NCBI GenBank assembly: GCA_947258905.1
Contig: CAMYKF010000133.1
Location: 1-9,587, forward strand
Reading direction: 5' to 3'
Source: an uncultured Pirellulaceae bacterium
GTDB lineage: Bacteria; Planctomycetota; Planctomycetia; Pirellulales; Pirellulaceae
Length of the DNA: 9,587 nt
This document shows positions 1 to 6,015 of this stretch, piece by piece. A model generated the notes under the pieces. That model was not told where the DNA came from, made no database searches, and was given only the letters and a program-made list of their open reading frames with translations. Made by a program: the position numbers and the translations under genes. Within the stretch, counting starts at the first letter, position 1; the number at the start of each line of letters is the position of its first letter.

Positions 1-168
1 AGCAGGAATGAACCAGCGGAACACGCCGCTGCCGGCCAGCTCGGCCATTTGCGTCGCGGGCCAGTCATCGGTGGTCCGCAATTGACTGCTGGATTGGGTC
101 AGAACCTCGCACAACTGATCCAGGGCTGGATCGCCAGGATGCTGGATATCGTTTGGAAATTCGCTCAT
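1..168 (-). CDS. Probable acyl-CoA dehydrogenase, N-terminal fragment (runs off left edge)
   Basis: The minus strand reads an uninterrupted 56-codon frame from an ATG at 168 to the window edge, so only the N-terminus is visible. The peptide opens MSEFPNDIQHPGDPALDQLC. At about residues 42-56 it has an alanine/glycine-rich helix followed by GVFRWFIPA. That pattern matches the N-terminal helical domain of acyl-CoA dehydrogenases, where an 'aGlfrwfvP-eyGG' stretch is common, and such enzymes oxidise acyl-CoA using FAD. None of the FAD-binding or catalytic glutamate regions are in view, so the family call rests on this short match and is tentative. No Shine-Dalgarno sequence precedes the ATG. A TAATAT box lies just upstream and could give a leaderless transcript. 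The gene is divergent from the phosphorylase gene, with about 154 bases between them. Confidence 0.6.
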   Translation of the reverse strand, partial: MSEFPNDIQHPGDPALDQLCEVLTQSSSQLRTTDDWPATQMAELAGSGVFRWFIPA

Positions 169-174
169 CAGAGA

Positions 175-180
175 ATATTA
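175..180 (-). promoter_or_regulatory. Possible extended -10 box giving a leaderless transcript
   Basis: On the minus strand the bases TGCTAATAT carry an extended -10-like element, with TAATAT at 180-175. Transcription would start about seven bases later, at or next to the A of the ATG at 168. The lack of any Shine-Dalgarno sequence there fits leaderless translation. I see no good -35 box, so this is a weak prediction from spacing alone. Confidence 0.25.
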
Positions 181-268
181 GCACTGACAGGCCACGTTCG
201 CTACGACCCGGTGTTGTGCGTAATTTGTCCGGACTTTACTTGCCCTAGGGAGGCTCGCTGGCAGCCGT

Positions 269-274
269 TACAAT
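269..274 (+). promoter_or_regulatory. Possible -10 box upstream of the phosphorylase gene
   Basis: TACAAT matches the sigma-70 -10 consensus at five of six positions and lies 48 bases before the phosphorylase ATG. No convincing -35 box sits 16 to 18 bases upstream; the TTGCCC at 240-245 is too far. Weak prediction. Confidence 0.2.
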
Positions 275-322
275 CTCGGTTTCCTTAAACTTGCCAGAGA
301 TTCCCGACATTGTGGTAATTGA

Positions 323-2518
323 ATGAGCGTTATGCCGAACGTTGATTCGTCGAACGACCCCAACCTGGACGCGTCATCAGCAGCGGTTGCAGTGCACGAA
401 AAATGCCTGGCGTTGGCCAGCAACTTGTGGTGGACCTGGAACTCGGACGTCGCCAGTATCTTTCGCGACCTCGATCCTGGTCGCTGGCGCGCGCTGGACC
501 ATAATCCCATCGCGTTGCTTCGCGAATTCACGGCCGAGTCGCTGGCCGAGCGAGCGGCCGAACGTGTGTTGTTCACGCGAATTAATCACGCCTTTCGCCG
601 GCTCAAGGAATACATGGCCACGCGTCACACCTGGGCGGCCAATCATGGTGGCGTGCTGGGCTCGCGACCAGTGGCCTATTTCTCGGCCGAGTTCGGGATC
701 CACGAGTCCCTGCCGATTTACTCGGGTGGTCTCGGCGTGCTCTCGGGCGACCATATCAAAAGTGCCAGTGCGTTGGGTGTTCCGCTGGTCGCGGTGGGCC
801 TGTTCTACAGTCAGGGCTATTTCCACCAGAGACTGGATCGCGAGGGACTGCAGTTCGAGGAATATATCGACACGAACATGGATATCCTGCCGGTGCAGCC
901 CGCCGTCGACCAAAACGGCGACCCCATCACCGTCAACATCGAGACACGCAAGGGGGATTTGCTGGCGAAGGTATGGAAGATGATGGTGGGCCGCGTGCCA
1001 CTCTACCTGCTGGACTGCAATGTCGAGGGCAACAGCCCGGAGGACCGCCAATTGACCAGCCGTTTGTATGGCGGCGACGAACGCACGAGAATCCGCCAGG
1101 AACTGGTGCTGGGCGTAGGCGGCGTCATGGCACTGCACAAAATGGGACTGCGTCCAGGTGTCTATCACCTGAATGAAGGGCATAGCGCATTTGCACCGCT
1201 GCAAGCGATCTATCTGCGGACACAGGAAACCGGCATGGGCTTCGAGGAAATGCTCAGACAAGTGGCGGCCGAAACGGTGTTCACCACGCATACACCGGTA
1301 CCGGCCGGTCACGATCGCTTTAACGATGAACTGGTCGAAGAGCACCTCGGTCCACTACGCGAAAAACTGGGTCTGACCAGCGAGCAGATGATGAATCTCG
1401 GTCGCATCGACCCGGGTGCCGATGAAGAACCATTTTGCATGACGGTGGTCGGACTGAAACTGTCACGCACCGCCAACGCCGTAAGCCAGTTGCACGGGCA
1501 TGTGTCTCGTCGCATGTGGGCTCATTTGTGGCCGTGGCGGGTCGAGGAAGAAATTCCCATCGGTCATATCACCAACGGTGTACACACCCATACATGGTTG
1601 GCCAATCAGATGAAGGCCCTCTACGATCGGCACTTCCCTACCGACTGGGACGAGCACATCGGCGAGCCTGACGTGTGGCAGGATATCTACAAGGTCGATC
1701 CAGGCGAGTTGTGGGAAACGCACAACGTTATGAAAACCCTGTTGCTGGGATTCGTGCGGCGTCGGCTGGCCAGCCAGTGTCGGCGACGCGATGAGGACGA
1801 AGCGGAAGTGGCGCGCGCCAGCCGCATGTTTGATCCTGAGACGCTTACGATCGGATTCGCCCGACGCTTCGCCACTTACAAACGCTCCAACTTGCTGTTC
1901 TCCGATCTCGACCGGCTGGCCGAATTAGTCAATCACCCGAGGCGGCCCGTGCAAATCATGTTTGCCGGCAAAGCCCATCCCAAGGACGCTCCGGGCAAGG
2001 CGCTGATCCAGCTGATTGCCAGCATGCGGCGGGACCCGCGATTTGCCGGCCGCGTCGCCTTTCTGGAAGATTATGACGTGAACGTCTGCCGACACATGGT
2101 GCACGGCGTCGATGTGTGGTTGAACAACCCGCGGCGACCCCACGAAGCCTCGGGAACCAGCGGGCAAAAGGTTGTGCTTAACGGAGCCCTTAACCTGTCC
2201 ATCCTCGACGGCTGGTGGGCGGAAGCGTTTAACGGCGTCAACGGATTTGCCATCGGCAACGGTTCAGTGCACATCGATGATGACGTGCTCGACCAGCGCG
2301 ATGCTGATTCGCTGTACGAGGTGCTCGAGCAACAGGTGGTGCCGATTTTCTACGATCGCGACATCGACAACCTGCCGTGTCGCTGGATCGAACGCATGAT
2401 GAACTCCATCGCCACGCTCGCCTGGCGGTTCAGTTCCCATCGCATGGTGATGGATTACACCACCAAATGCTACATCCCCGCCGCTGGCGGCCTCAGCAGC
2501 GACATGCCCACAAGATAG
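323..2518 (+). CDS. glgP: Glycogen/alpha-glucan phosphorylase (GT35 family)
   Basis: This 731-residue protein should cleave alpha-1,4-glucans with phosphate to release glucose-1-phosphate, in cytoplasmic glycogen breakdown. The N-terminus (about 25-110) carries the LASNLWWTWN helix region typical of the shorter bacterial/archaeal 'alpha-glucan family phosphorylases' with a DUF3417 domain. Conserved blocks follow in order: YFSAEFGIHESLPIYSGGLG near 118-137, HLNEGHSAF at 282-290, THTPVPAGHDRF at 322-333, RRFATYKR at 514-521, GKAHPKD at 549-555, and NNPRRPHEASGTSGQK ending at K616. K616 is the expected pyridoxal-phosphate lysine. The sequence ends soon after the catalytic C-terminal domain, as usual for this subfamily. 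The start at 323 is the first ATG; another in-frame ATG lies at 332, and neither has a strong Shine-Dalgarno sequence. The gene stands alone, convergent with the coiled-coil genes. Other glycogen genes are not in view. Confidence 0.95.
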   Translation: MSVMPNVDSSNDPNLDASSAAVAVHEKCLALASNLWWTWNSDVASIFRDLDPGRWRALDHNPIALLREFTAESLAERAAERVLFTRINHAFRRLKEYMATRHTWAANHGGVLGSRPVAYFSAEFGIHESLPIYSGGLGVLSGDHIKSASALGVPLVAVGLFYSQGYFHQRLDREGLQFEEYIDTNMDILPVQPAVDQNGDPITVNIETRKGDLLAKVWKMMVGRVPLYLLDCNVEGNSPEDRQLTSRLYGGDERTRIRQELVLGVGGVMALHKMGLRPGVYHLNEGHSAFAPLQAIYLRTQETGMGFEEMLRQVAAETVFTTHTPVPAGHDRFNDELVEEHLGPLREKLGLTSEQMMNLGRIDPGADEEPFCMTVVGLKLSRTANAVSQLHGHVSRRMWAHLWPWRVEEEIPIGHITNGVHTHTWLANQMKALYDRHFPTDWDEHIGEPDVWQDIYKVDPGELWETHNVMKTLLLGFVRRRLASQCRRRDEDEAEVARASRMFDPETLTIGFARRFATYKRSNLLFSDLDRLAELVNHPRRPVQIMFAGKAHPKDAPGKALIQLIASMRRDPRFAGRVAFLEDYDVNVCRHMVHGVDVWLNNPRRPHEASGTSGQKVVLNGALNLSILDGWWAEAFNGVNGFAIGNGSVHIDDDVLDQRDADSLYEVLEQQVVPIFYDRDIDNLPCRWIERMMNSIATLAWRFSSHRMVMDYTTKCYIPAAGGLSSDMPTR

Positions 2519-2573
2519 GTGGTAGGTAGCTGGACGTAGGTTGTAGATTTCGGGAAACGCCCCAACCAACCTG

Positions 2574-2613
2574 ATCGTAATCGTCGTCGTAGTCGTAGTC
2601 GTAATCTCAATCG
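2574..2613 (+). repeat. Degenerate hexamer tandem tract (RTCGTM)
   Basis: Five consecutive six-base units, ATCGTA, ATCGTC and three GTCGTA, run from 2574 to 2603, followed by a degraded unit (ATCTCA) and ATCG. It lies 56 bases after the phosphorylase stop, in the convergent intergenic region. Just upstream, 2515-2547 is also enriched in GTAGGT-like words. No reading frame through it looks like a protein gene. It is a simple-sequence tract, probably formed by slippage. Confidence 0.7.
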
Positions 2614-2649
2614 CCACGCAACAACGACTTGCCAAAAGTCAGTCGTTGG

Positions 2650-2686
2650 TCTGGCGCAGCGTCACCACCGGAAATCATCCGCCAGA
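2650..2686. other. Inverted repeat, 7-bp arms
   Basis: TCTGGCG at 2650-2656 pairs perfectly with CGCCAGA at 2680-2686 across a 23-base loop. It sits beside a second, tighter hairpin (2694-2710) between two convergent genes. It could add to transcription termination, but neither strand has a clear T-run after it. Confidence 0.35.
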
Positions 2687-2693
2687 GATTAAC

Positions 2694-2710
2694 GCATCCC
2701 GCAGGGATGC
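2694..2710 (-). terminator. Compact hairpin, possible terminator between convergent genes
   Basis: GCATCCC and GGGATGC form a perfect 7-bp stem around a GCA loop, starting 16 bases after the stop of the minus-strand coiled-coil gene that ends at 2726. The downstream minus-strand sequence (GTTAATCTC) is only mildly T-rich, so it is at best a weak intrinsic terminator. It could act for either converging transcript. Confidence 0.4.
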
Positions 2711-2725
2711 CAGCGCAATGCCGAG

Positions 2726-3319
2726 CTACTGCCCGTTGCCTTCGCCTTCCTTGCCCAGCAAATCATCCAGTATCCGCTGCGTCTCGAGTTGCTGCCGGGG
2801 CGTCTCAGGCTGGGACAGGCGGTCGTCGACGTCGTGGATGATGGTCTTCAGCTGGGCAAACGCGTCATCGTCAATGCCCACGTTTTCCATCAGCTTCTTG
2901 CGATCCAGTTCCCGCAGCTCGGCCTCGATCGCCGAAATAGCGTCGTCATAGATGACCAGATCACTCTGTAATTTTTCCATGTCGGCCATGATCCGCTTCA
3001 CACCGTCGTACTCGCGTCGCGCGGCGGGTTTGTCCTCGATATCCTGGGCGGTGCTGACACCCATTTCACGCAGCCGTCCAGCCGCTTCCTGTTTCCGCTG
3101 GTCCAGCCGCTCAATCTGCAAATCGGCTGCTTCGCGTTTGCGTTTGAGTTCTTCCAGCTTGTCCTGGAAATCATTGCGGGTGGTGAGAAAGCCTTCCTCT
3201 TTCCTTTTGGCAGCGGCCTGGTCGTCCTGCTGCTGGTTGCTCTGCATCATAAAGAAGGCCACGCCAACGATGACTGCCGCCAGCCCCAACAGAACGAGGA
3301 ATGCTTTCATTAGATTCAT
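2726..3319 (-). CDS. Membrane-anchored coiled-coil protein of unknown function
   Basis: I do not recognise a named family. From the ATG at 3319 the protein has 197 residues. Residues 4-23 form one hydrophobic helix (MKAFLVLLGLAAVIVGVAFF), likely an uncleaved signal anchor. The rest is highly charged heptad-like helix rich in K, R, E, D and Q, from about 35 to 180, consistent with a long coiled coil facing the periplasm. The C-terminus (LLGKEGEGNGQ) is short and flexible. The frame stays open up to 3400, but the longer start would lie in the terminator stem of the upstream gene and would translate the terminator's T-rich tail, so I reject it. An ATG at 3310 is equally possible and gives the MKAF start that resembles the MKAL start of the neighbour. 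No clear Shine-Dalgarno sequence distinguishes the two. The shared architecture suggests related structural roles or a hetero-oligomer, which is inference only. Confidence 0.75.
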   Translation of the reverse strand: MNLMKAFLVLLGLAAVIVGVAFFMMQSNQQQDDQAAAKRKEEGFLTTRNDFQDKLEELKRKREAADLQIERLDQRKQEAAGRLREMGVSTAQDIEDKPAARREYDGVKRIMADMEKLQSDLVIYDDAISAIEAELRELDRKKLMENVGIDDDAFAQLKTIIHDVDDRLSQPETPRQQLETQRILDDLLGKEGEGNGQ

Positions 3320-3359
3320 GACAATTTCACGAGCCAGAAGAACCGCAACAAAGAGAAAC

Positions 3360-3393
3360 AGCAAAAAGCCCGGCTGTGATGACAACCGGGCTT
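3360..3393 (-). terminator. Intrinsic terminator after the split coiled-coil gene
   Basis: Read on the minus strand, AAGCCCGG (3393-3386) and CCGGGCTT (3373-3366) form an 8-bp GC-rich stem. After one mismatch, three more inner pairs close a four-base loop. A TTTTT run (3367-3363) follows, then TGCTGTTT. The stem starts 20 bases past the stop codon at 3413. It is the clearest terminator in the window. It implies that the downstream coiled-coil gene is reached by read-through or has its own promoter. Confidence 0.8.
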
Positions 3394-3412
3394 GCATCAT
3401 CCGCTAGCCGGA

Positions 3413-3865
3413 CTATTCGCCGCCACCGGCACCGGCACCGAGGATGGCATCGATGCGGGCTTTGGTCGCGTCCGAGCCGCTTTCCAGATCCTGCATGATC
3501 TGATCCGCGGACTCAGAGCGGGAATTCATATCACGCTCGCGTTCGGACAATCGTTCTTTTTCCAGCGCCATTTGCGTTTCCACATCGACAAACAGGTTCT
3601 CGATCTGCTTTTCAAGATCGGTGAATTTCTGGGAAATCGTGCCGCTTTCGCCGAGGATTTCCTGGTTGACCTGCATGGCCTGAACCGCTTCACGCTTGAT
3701 ATCAATCTCTTCGAGTTTCTGATTCAACCTGCCCATGGTCTCGTTGGCCGTTACCTGCTGGCGAGACAACATGTCATAGGATTCCTGAAACGCCTGCACG
3801 GCCACTTCGTAACCACCCAGCCGCTTGGACAAAGACTCGAACTCGTCGGCCAGCGTGTTGGCCAT
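3413..3865 (-). CDS. Coiled-coil protein, C-terminal part of a frameshifted gene
   Basis: This 150-residue frame has no signal sequence and is almost entirely predicted amphipathic helix (for example LNQKLEEIDIKREAVQAM near 48-65). It ends in a glycine-rich tail (GAGAGGGE). The ATG at 3865 is preceded by CAGGA only one base away, too close for a ribosome site. The frame continues upstream without a stop to a TAG at 3895-3893, encoding TYTPDQIQE just before the first methionine, which reads as natural helix. I conclude it is the C-terminal part of the gene starting at 4214, joined by dropping one base near 3893, and not a separate gene. The joined product would have 266 residues. Its helices and the KARIDAILG ending faintly recall PspA/IM30-type proteins, but I cannot establish homology. 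Confidence 0.6.
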   Translation of the reverse strand: MANTLADEFESLSKRLGGYEVAVQAFQESYDMLSRQQVTANETMGRLNQKLEEIDIKREAVQAMQVNQEILGESGTISQKFTDLEKQIENLFVDVETQMALEKERLSERERDMNSRSESADQIMQDLESGSDATKARIDAILGAGAGGGE

Positions 3866-4214
3866 TTCCTGGATTTGGTCGGGCGTGTAGGTCTAAGTGT
3901 GGCTGCAATTCGCCCAGGGCTCGTTTGATGTTCGTCAACTCCATGTTCATAGGATCGATTTTGGCCTGGTAGAGATCCAGCTGGACCTTGGCCTTGACCT
4001 TTTGTTCGCGGACATTTTCGATGGCCTGTTCGAGATTCTTCTTCTCGTTTTCGATCGCCTTGCGTTTGACATCCAGCTCGCCCAGCCACGAATCGATTTT
4101 TTCCAGCAGTTGTTCACCAGCGACCTGGGCACGCGCGCCGCAACCACTGGTGGAAATCAGGTAGATGCCACCGATCAGGACGATGGCCAGTACAAGGGAG
4201 ACGAGTGCCTTCAT
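3774..4214 (-). CDS. Membrane- or lipid-anchored coiled-coil protein, N-terminal part of a frameshifted gene
   Basis: The ATG at 4214 has a good ribosome site: GGAG at 4224-4221, six bases upstream. Residues 1-25 (MKALVSLVLAIVLIGGIYLI, then STSGC) form a hydrophobic export signal ending at Cys25. The TSGC motif is a relaxed lipobox, so the product may be a lipoprotein or a signal-anchored protein. Residues 30-107 are charged coiled coil (for example LDVKRKAIENEKKNLEQAIE). After Leu107 this frame gives about 39 residues of low-quality sequence (DLHARPNPGNGQHAGRRVRV and on) to a stop at 3774. The +1 frame instead continues a helix-rich protein to 3413. The two frames overlap by 92 bases. I therefore read this as one gene broken by a one-base indel near 3893. 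A sequencing error, a real mutation or recoding are all possible. Confidence 0.65.
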   Translation of the reverse strand: MKALVSLVLAIVLIGGIYLISTSGCGARAQVAGEQLLEKIDSWLGELDVKRKAIENEKKNLEQAIENVREQKVKAKVQLDLYQAKIDPMNMELTNIKRALGELQPHLDLHARPNPGNGQHAGRRVRVFVQAAGWLRSGRAGVSGIL

Positions 4215-4530
4215 GATTAACTCCGGTATTCAGCCTGTTTTGGAAAGTGCTTTTTTTTCTTGCGCGTTTTTCAGCAATCACTGTTCGCGAATTGCGCCGC
4301 AAAATTGCGATGCAATTGCATCCATCCGGCGATTTCATCCGGATTTGGGGATGGTCAACAGCGCGACATGCCTGTGTCGCAAACAGCGAGTGCGAAAGAC
4401 GGGAATGGTCAGCCCGATTATCGAGCTTGCTGGCAGCACTGACAAGGGATTGCCGGGATTATTGACCATTCCGCACACACCCTGGTCGCTGGACATTGCC
4501 CGGCGGGCGCCGGTGATCCCCGCCATCGAG
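4215..4530. other. Non-coding stretch with palindrome and repeated motif
   Basis: No frame here resembles a protein. The stretch holds the Shine-Dalgarno sequence of the coiled-coil gene (4221-4224), a T8 run at 4251-4258, and a perfect 14-bp palindrome GATGCAATTGCATC at 4309-4322. It also holds three copies of GGA(A)TGGTCA: 4349-4357 and 4402-4411 on the plus strand, and 4463-4472 on the minus strand. I could not identify a convincing promoter. It separates the sufT-like gene from the coiled-coil gene and probably contains that gene's promoter. Confidence 0.5.
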
Positions 4531-4851
4531 TCAGAAAATGCCCAACTGGTCGCGGGCATCGTCGGTCATGCGATCGGGAGTCCACGGCGGGTCCATCACG
4601 ACCTTGACCTCCACCTCGCCCACTTCGTCCATTTCGCCGGCGAACTGTTTGCACTCGGCGACCAGCTGCGGACCGGCCGGACACATGGGACTGGTCATGG
4701 TCATTTCGATGTTTACCGGATGCTTGCCGTCCTCACCCGGCTCGCCAATATCCACGACGTAGATCAAACCCAGATCCACAATGTTGACGAACAATTCGGG
4801 ATCGATAACTTTTTTCAGCTGTTCGCGAACAGCGTCTTCGGAAAGCGGCAT
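4531..4851 (-). CDS. sufT: SufT-like MIP18/DUF59 family Fe-S maturation factor
   Basis: The 106-residue protein is almost wholly a MIP18/DUF59 domain. The N-terminal helix is followed by IDPELFVNIVDLGLIYVVDI (16-35), the family's hallmark. Then come the strand NIEMTMTSPMCPAGPQL (47-63) with the conserved Cys57 in the T-S-x-x-C-P loop, and VVMDPPWTPDRM (84-95). Proteins of this family help deliver or mature Fe-S clusters, and in bacteria they often sit in SUF loci, as here. The start at 4851 gives the normal family length and has an AGGG site seven bases upstream. The frame stays open to a TTG at 4935, but that extension is not conserved-looking. It follows the Rieske gene by 87 bases. DUF59 proteins also occur fused to ApbC/Mrp ATPases or as phenylacetate PaaD, but the SUF context favours SufT. 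Confidence 0.88.
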   Translation of the reverse strand: MPLSEDAVREQLKKVIDPELFVNIVDLGLIYVVDIGEPGEDGKHPVNIEMTMTSPMCPAGPQLVAECKQFAGEMDEVGEVEVKVVMDPPWTPDRMTDDARDQLGIF

Positions 4852-4938
4852 GATTCGCCCTGCAAGGTGCCAATGATCCTGCGGATCGGGATTGATGTTT
4901 TTTTCAAGGCCAGCTGCAAGTTCGCCCCGCGGCAAGCA

Positions 4939-5253
4939 CTACTCGTCTATTCTAACGTACACCGCTTCGCCGTCGAGTTTGACTTCGTGGCAAACCGTGT
5001 CTTCGGTGGCCGGCATGGTCAACGCCTGGCCGGAGGTGACATTGAATTTTGCACCGTGCCGGGGGCAGGCAATCGTGCACCCCTCCAGTTCGCCGTCGCT
5101 GAGCGGCCCGCCATCGTGCGTACACACATCATCGATGCAGTAAAACTGGCCATCGATGTTGAACATGATAGCCAGCCGGTCTTCCAGTTCGACCAGCAAC
5201 ATTCCGCCGGCAGGCACATCGCTTTGCTGGCAAGCCAGTTGATATTCAGACAT
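4939..5253 (-). CDS. Rieske-type [2Fe-2S] ferredoxin
   Basis: This 104-residue soluble protein is a single Rieske domain. The ligand motifs are C44-T-H46 (within CTHDGGPLSDG) and C63-P-R-H66 (within CPRHGAKF), the spacing expected for a 2Fe-2S cluster bound by two Cys and two His. It has no signal peptide or membrane segment, so it is cytoplasmic and resembles NirD-like and dioxygenase-type Rieske ferredoxins rather than bc1-complex Rieske proteins. It may carry electrons for cluster assembly or for an oxygenase. The locus favours a SUF-associated role, which is inference. I chose the ATG at 5253 because the peptide from there (MSEYQLACQQ) begins just before the first strand, as in the family. 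The open frame to 5340 adds an unlikely leader. A weak GAAAG lies upstream. Extra cysteines are at 8, 39, 59 and 88. Confidence 0.9.
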   Translation of the reverse strand: MSEYQLACQQSDVPAGGMLLVELEDRLAIMFNIDGQFYCIDDVCTHDGGPLSDGELEGCTIACPRHGAKFNVTSGQALTMPATEDTVCHEVKLDGEAVYVRIDE

Positions 5254-5350
5254 CGTTCTTTCGTGTTGAGCTGGGAGTTGCTGCAAGCAAAAGGGAACCC
5301 GCAGCGCTAGCGTCGGACCCGCCGTAATACTATCCCTCACTCACATATCG

Positions 5351-5400
5351 AGTCAGGGGTCGGGTCAAAAACAGCTAGAACCCTTTCAAAACCCTGTTTG
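5351..5400. repeat. Candidate dispersed-repeat segment with GGGGTCGGGTC
   Basis: AGTCAGGGGTCGGGTCAAAA is followed by CCCTTTCAAAACCCTG, a short imperfect repeat of CCCT-TTCAAAA. From memory, similar GGGGTCGGGTC segments recur between genes in some environmental genomes, sometimes near small transposases. I cannot check this here, and no transposase is in the window. It adjoins the double-hairpin element that begins at 5396. Confidence 0.3.
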
Positions 5401-5456
5401 TAGTATCGGCTTCAGCCGGAATCGTGACAAATCCCGCGTAAGGCGGGACTACGAAC
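5396..5456. repeat. 61-bp double-hairpin palindromic element (REP-like)
   Basis: The element is bounded by near-perfect inverted ends, GTTTGTAGT (5396-5404) and ACTACGAAC (5448-5456). Inside are two separate hairpins, CGGCT-TC-AGCCG (5407-5418) and CCCGC-GTAAG-GCGGG (5433-5447). This layout fits a REP/BIME-like or miniature mobile palindromic unit. It starts 38 bases after the DUF1579 stop. The CCCGC hairpin is followed on the minus strand by ATTTGT, so it may also serve as that gene's terminator. Only one copy is present in the window. Confidence 0.6.
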
Positions 5457-5493
5457 TTTCGGGGAAAGCGCACCGGTTAACACGAGGTTCCAT

Positions 5494-6009
5494 TTAGACG
5501 CGGGCGTAATTGATCTCCATGGCCTTCATTTCGTTGCCGTCATCACCAGTAAAGTACGTTTCCATCTTGTGATGATCGTCATCGATCAATTCGACCACCG
5601 ATCGTTTCTTCATATGCTGACCGGTGGAGGGACAGGTGACTTCCGAGAACATCGTCCACACCTTGCCGCTGGCATCCACGTCGCCGGTTTCCATTTGCAT
5701 GGTGGTCGAGGCGTTGTCGATCCAGAAGCCTTCGTATTTATGGCTGGTGGTGTTGTAGCCCCAATAGCCCTGGCCGCAAAAGCTGGGGAAAGGACCCTCC
5801 ACCGCATCGCCCTGATAATCATGGTGCAGGTACAGGCCGTCTACCTGCCAGGTGTTTTTGATGACGCCGGTTGAGATCATCGGGTCGCCAGATCCCATCC
5901 ACATCTTCACTTCCGATTTGAAGGTTCCTTCAAATGGCTTCATTTTTTCGTGGTGCTCGCCCGGAGTGGGCAGGGCAAATTGTTGTTCGGTTTGAGTTGC
6001 GTCGGACAC
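5494..6009 (-). CDS. DUF1579 family protein
   Basis: I recognise a DUF1579-type domain of unknown function. The protein of 171 residues opens with the typical FALPTPGEHHEKMKPFEGTF (11-30). It then has alternating aromatic-rich strands such as TWQVDGLYLHHDYQG (53-67), GQGYWGYNTTSHKYEGFWID (79-98) and METYFTG (149-155). This suggests a beta-barrel-like fold, with no signal peptide or membrane helix. I chose a GTG start at 6009 because GGTGGAG lies six bases upstream, the best ribosome site in the window, and because known family members begin just before the LPxP segment. The frame stays open to an ATG at 6132, but that leader is arginine-rich and has no such site. The gene sits between sufD and the Rieske gene, 226 bases after sufD. 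A role in Fe-S metabolism is possible but unproven. Confidence 0.82.
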   Translation of the reverse strand: MSDATQTEQQFALPTPGEHHEKMKPFEGTFKSEVKMWMGSGDPMISTGVIKNTWQVDGLYLHHDYQGDAVEGPFPSFCGQGYWGYNTTSHKYEGFWIDNASTTMQMETGDVDASGKVWTMFSEVTCPSTGQHMKKRSVVELIDDDHHKMETYFTGDDGNEMKAMEINYARV

Positions 6010-6015
6010 GGATTT

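Noticed and set aside
377..1345. Minus-strand 322-codon open frame
   Set aside because: It is antisense to the phosphorylase N-terminal half, whose conserved motifs leave no doubt about the coding strand.
3320..3400. Upstream start at 3400 for the downstream coiled-coil protein, giving a second hydrophobic helix
   Set aside because: The extension translates the terminator hairpin and its T-rich tail (hence F, L and V codons), so the hydrophobic stretch is an artefact.
3866..3897. Programmed ribosomal frameshift in the split coiled-coil gene
   Set aside because: I find no RF2-like stop at the shift, no internal Shine-Dalgarno at the right distance, and no slippery heptamer. A simple indel or sequence error is more economical, though not proven.
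4852..4935. TTG start extending the SufT-like protein by 28 residues
   Set aside because: It is not needed for the domain, nothing in the extension resembles the family, and the ATG at 4851 has its own ribosome site.
4165..5310. Plus-strand 381-codon open frame
   Set aside because: It lies antisense to the sufT-like and Rieske genes and the adjoining gap. Its protein has no recognisable domain, whereas the minus-strand frames carry clear motifs. It is a high-GC shadow frame.
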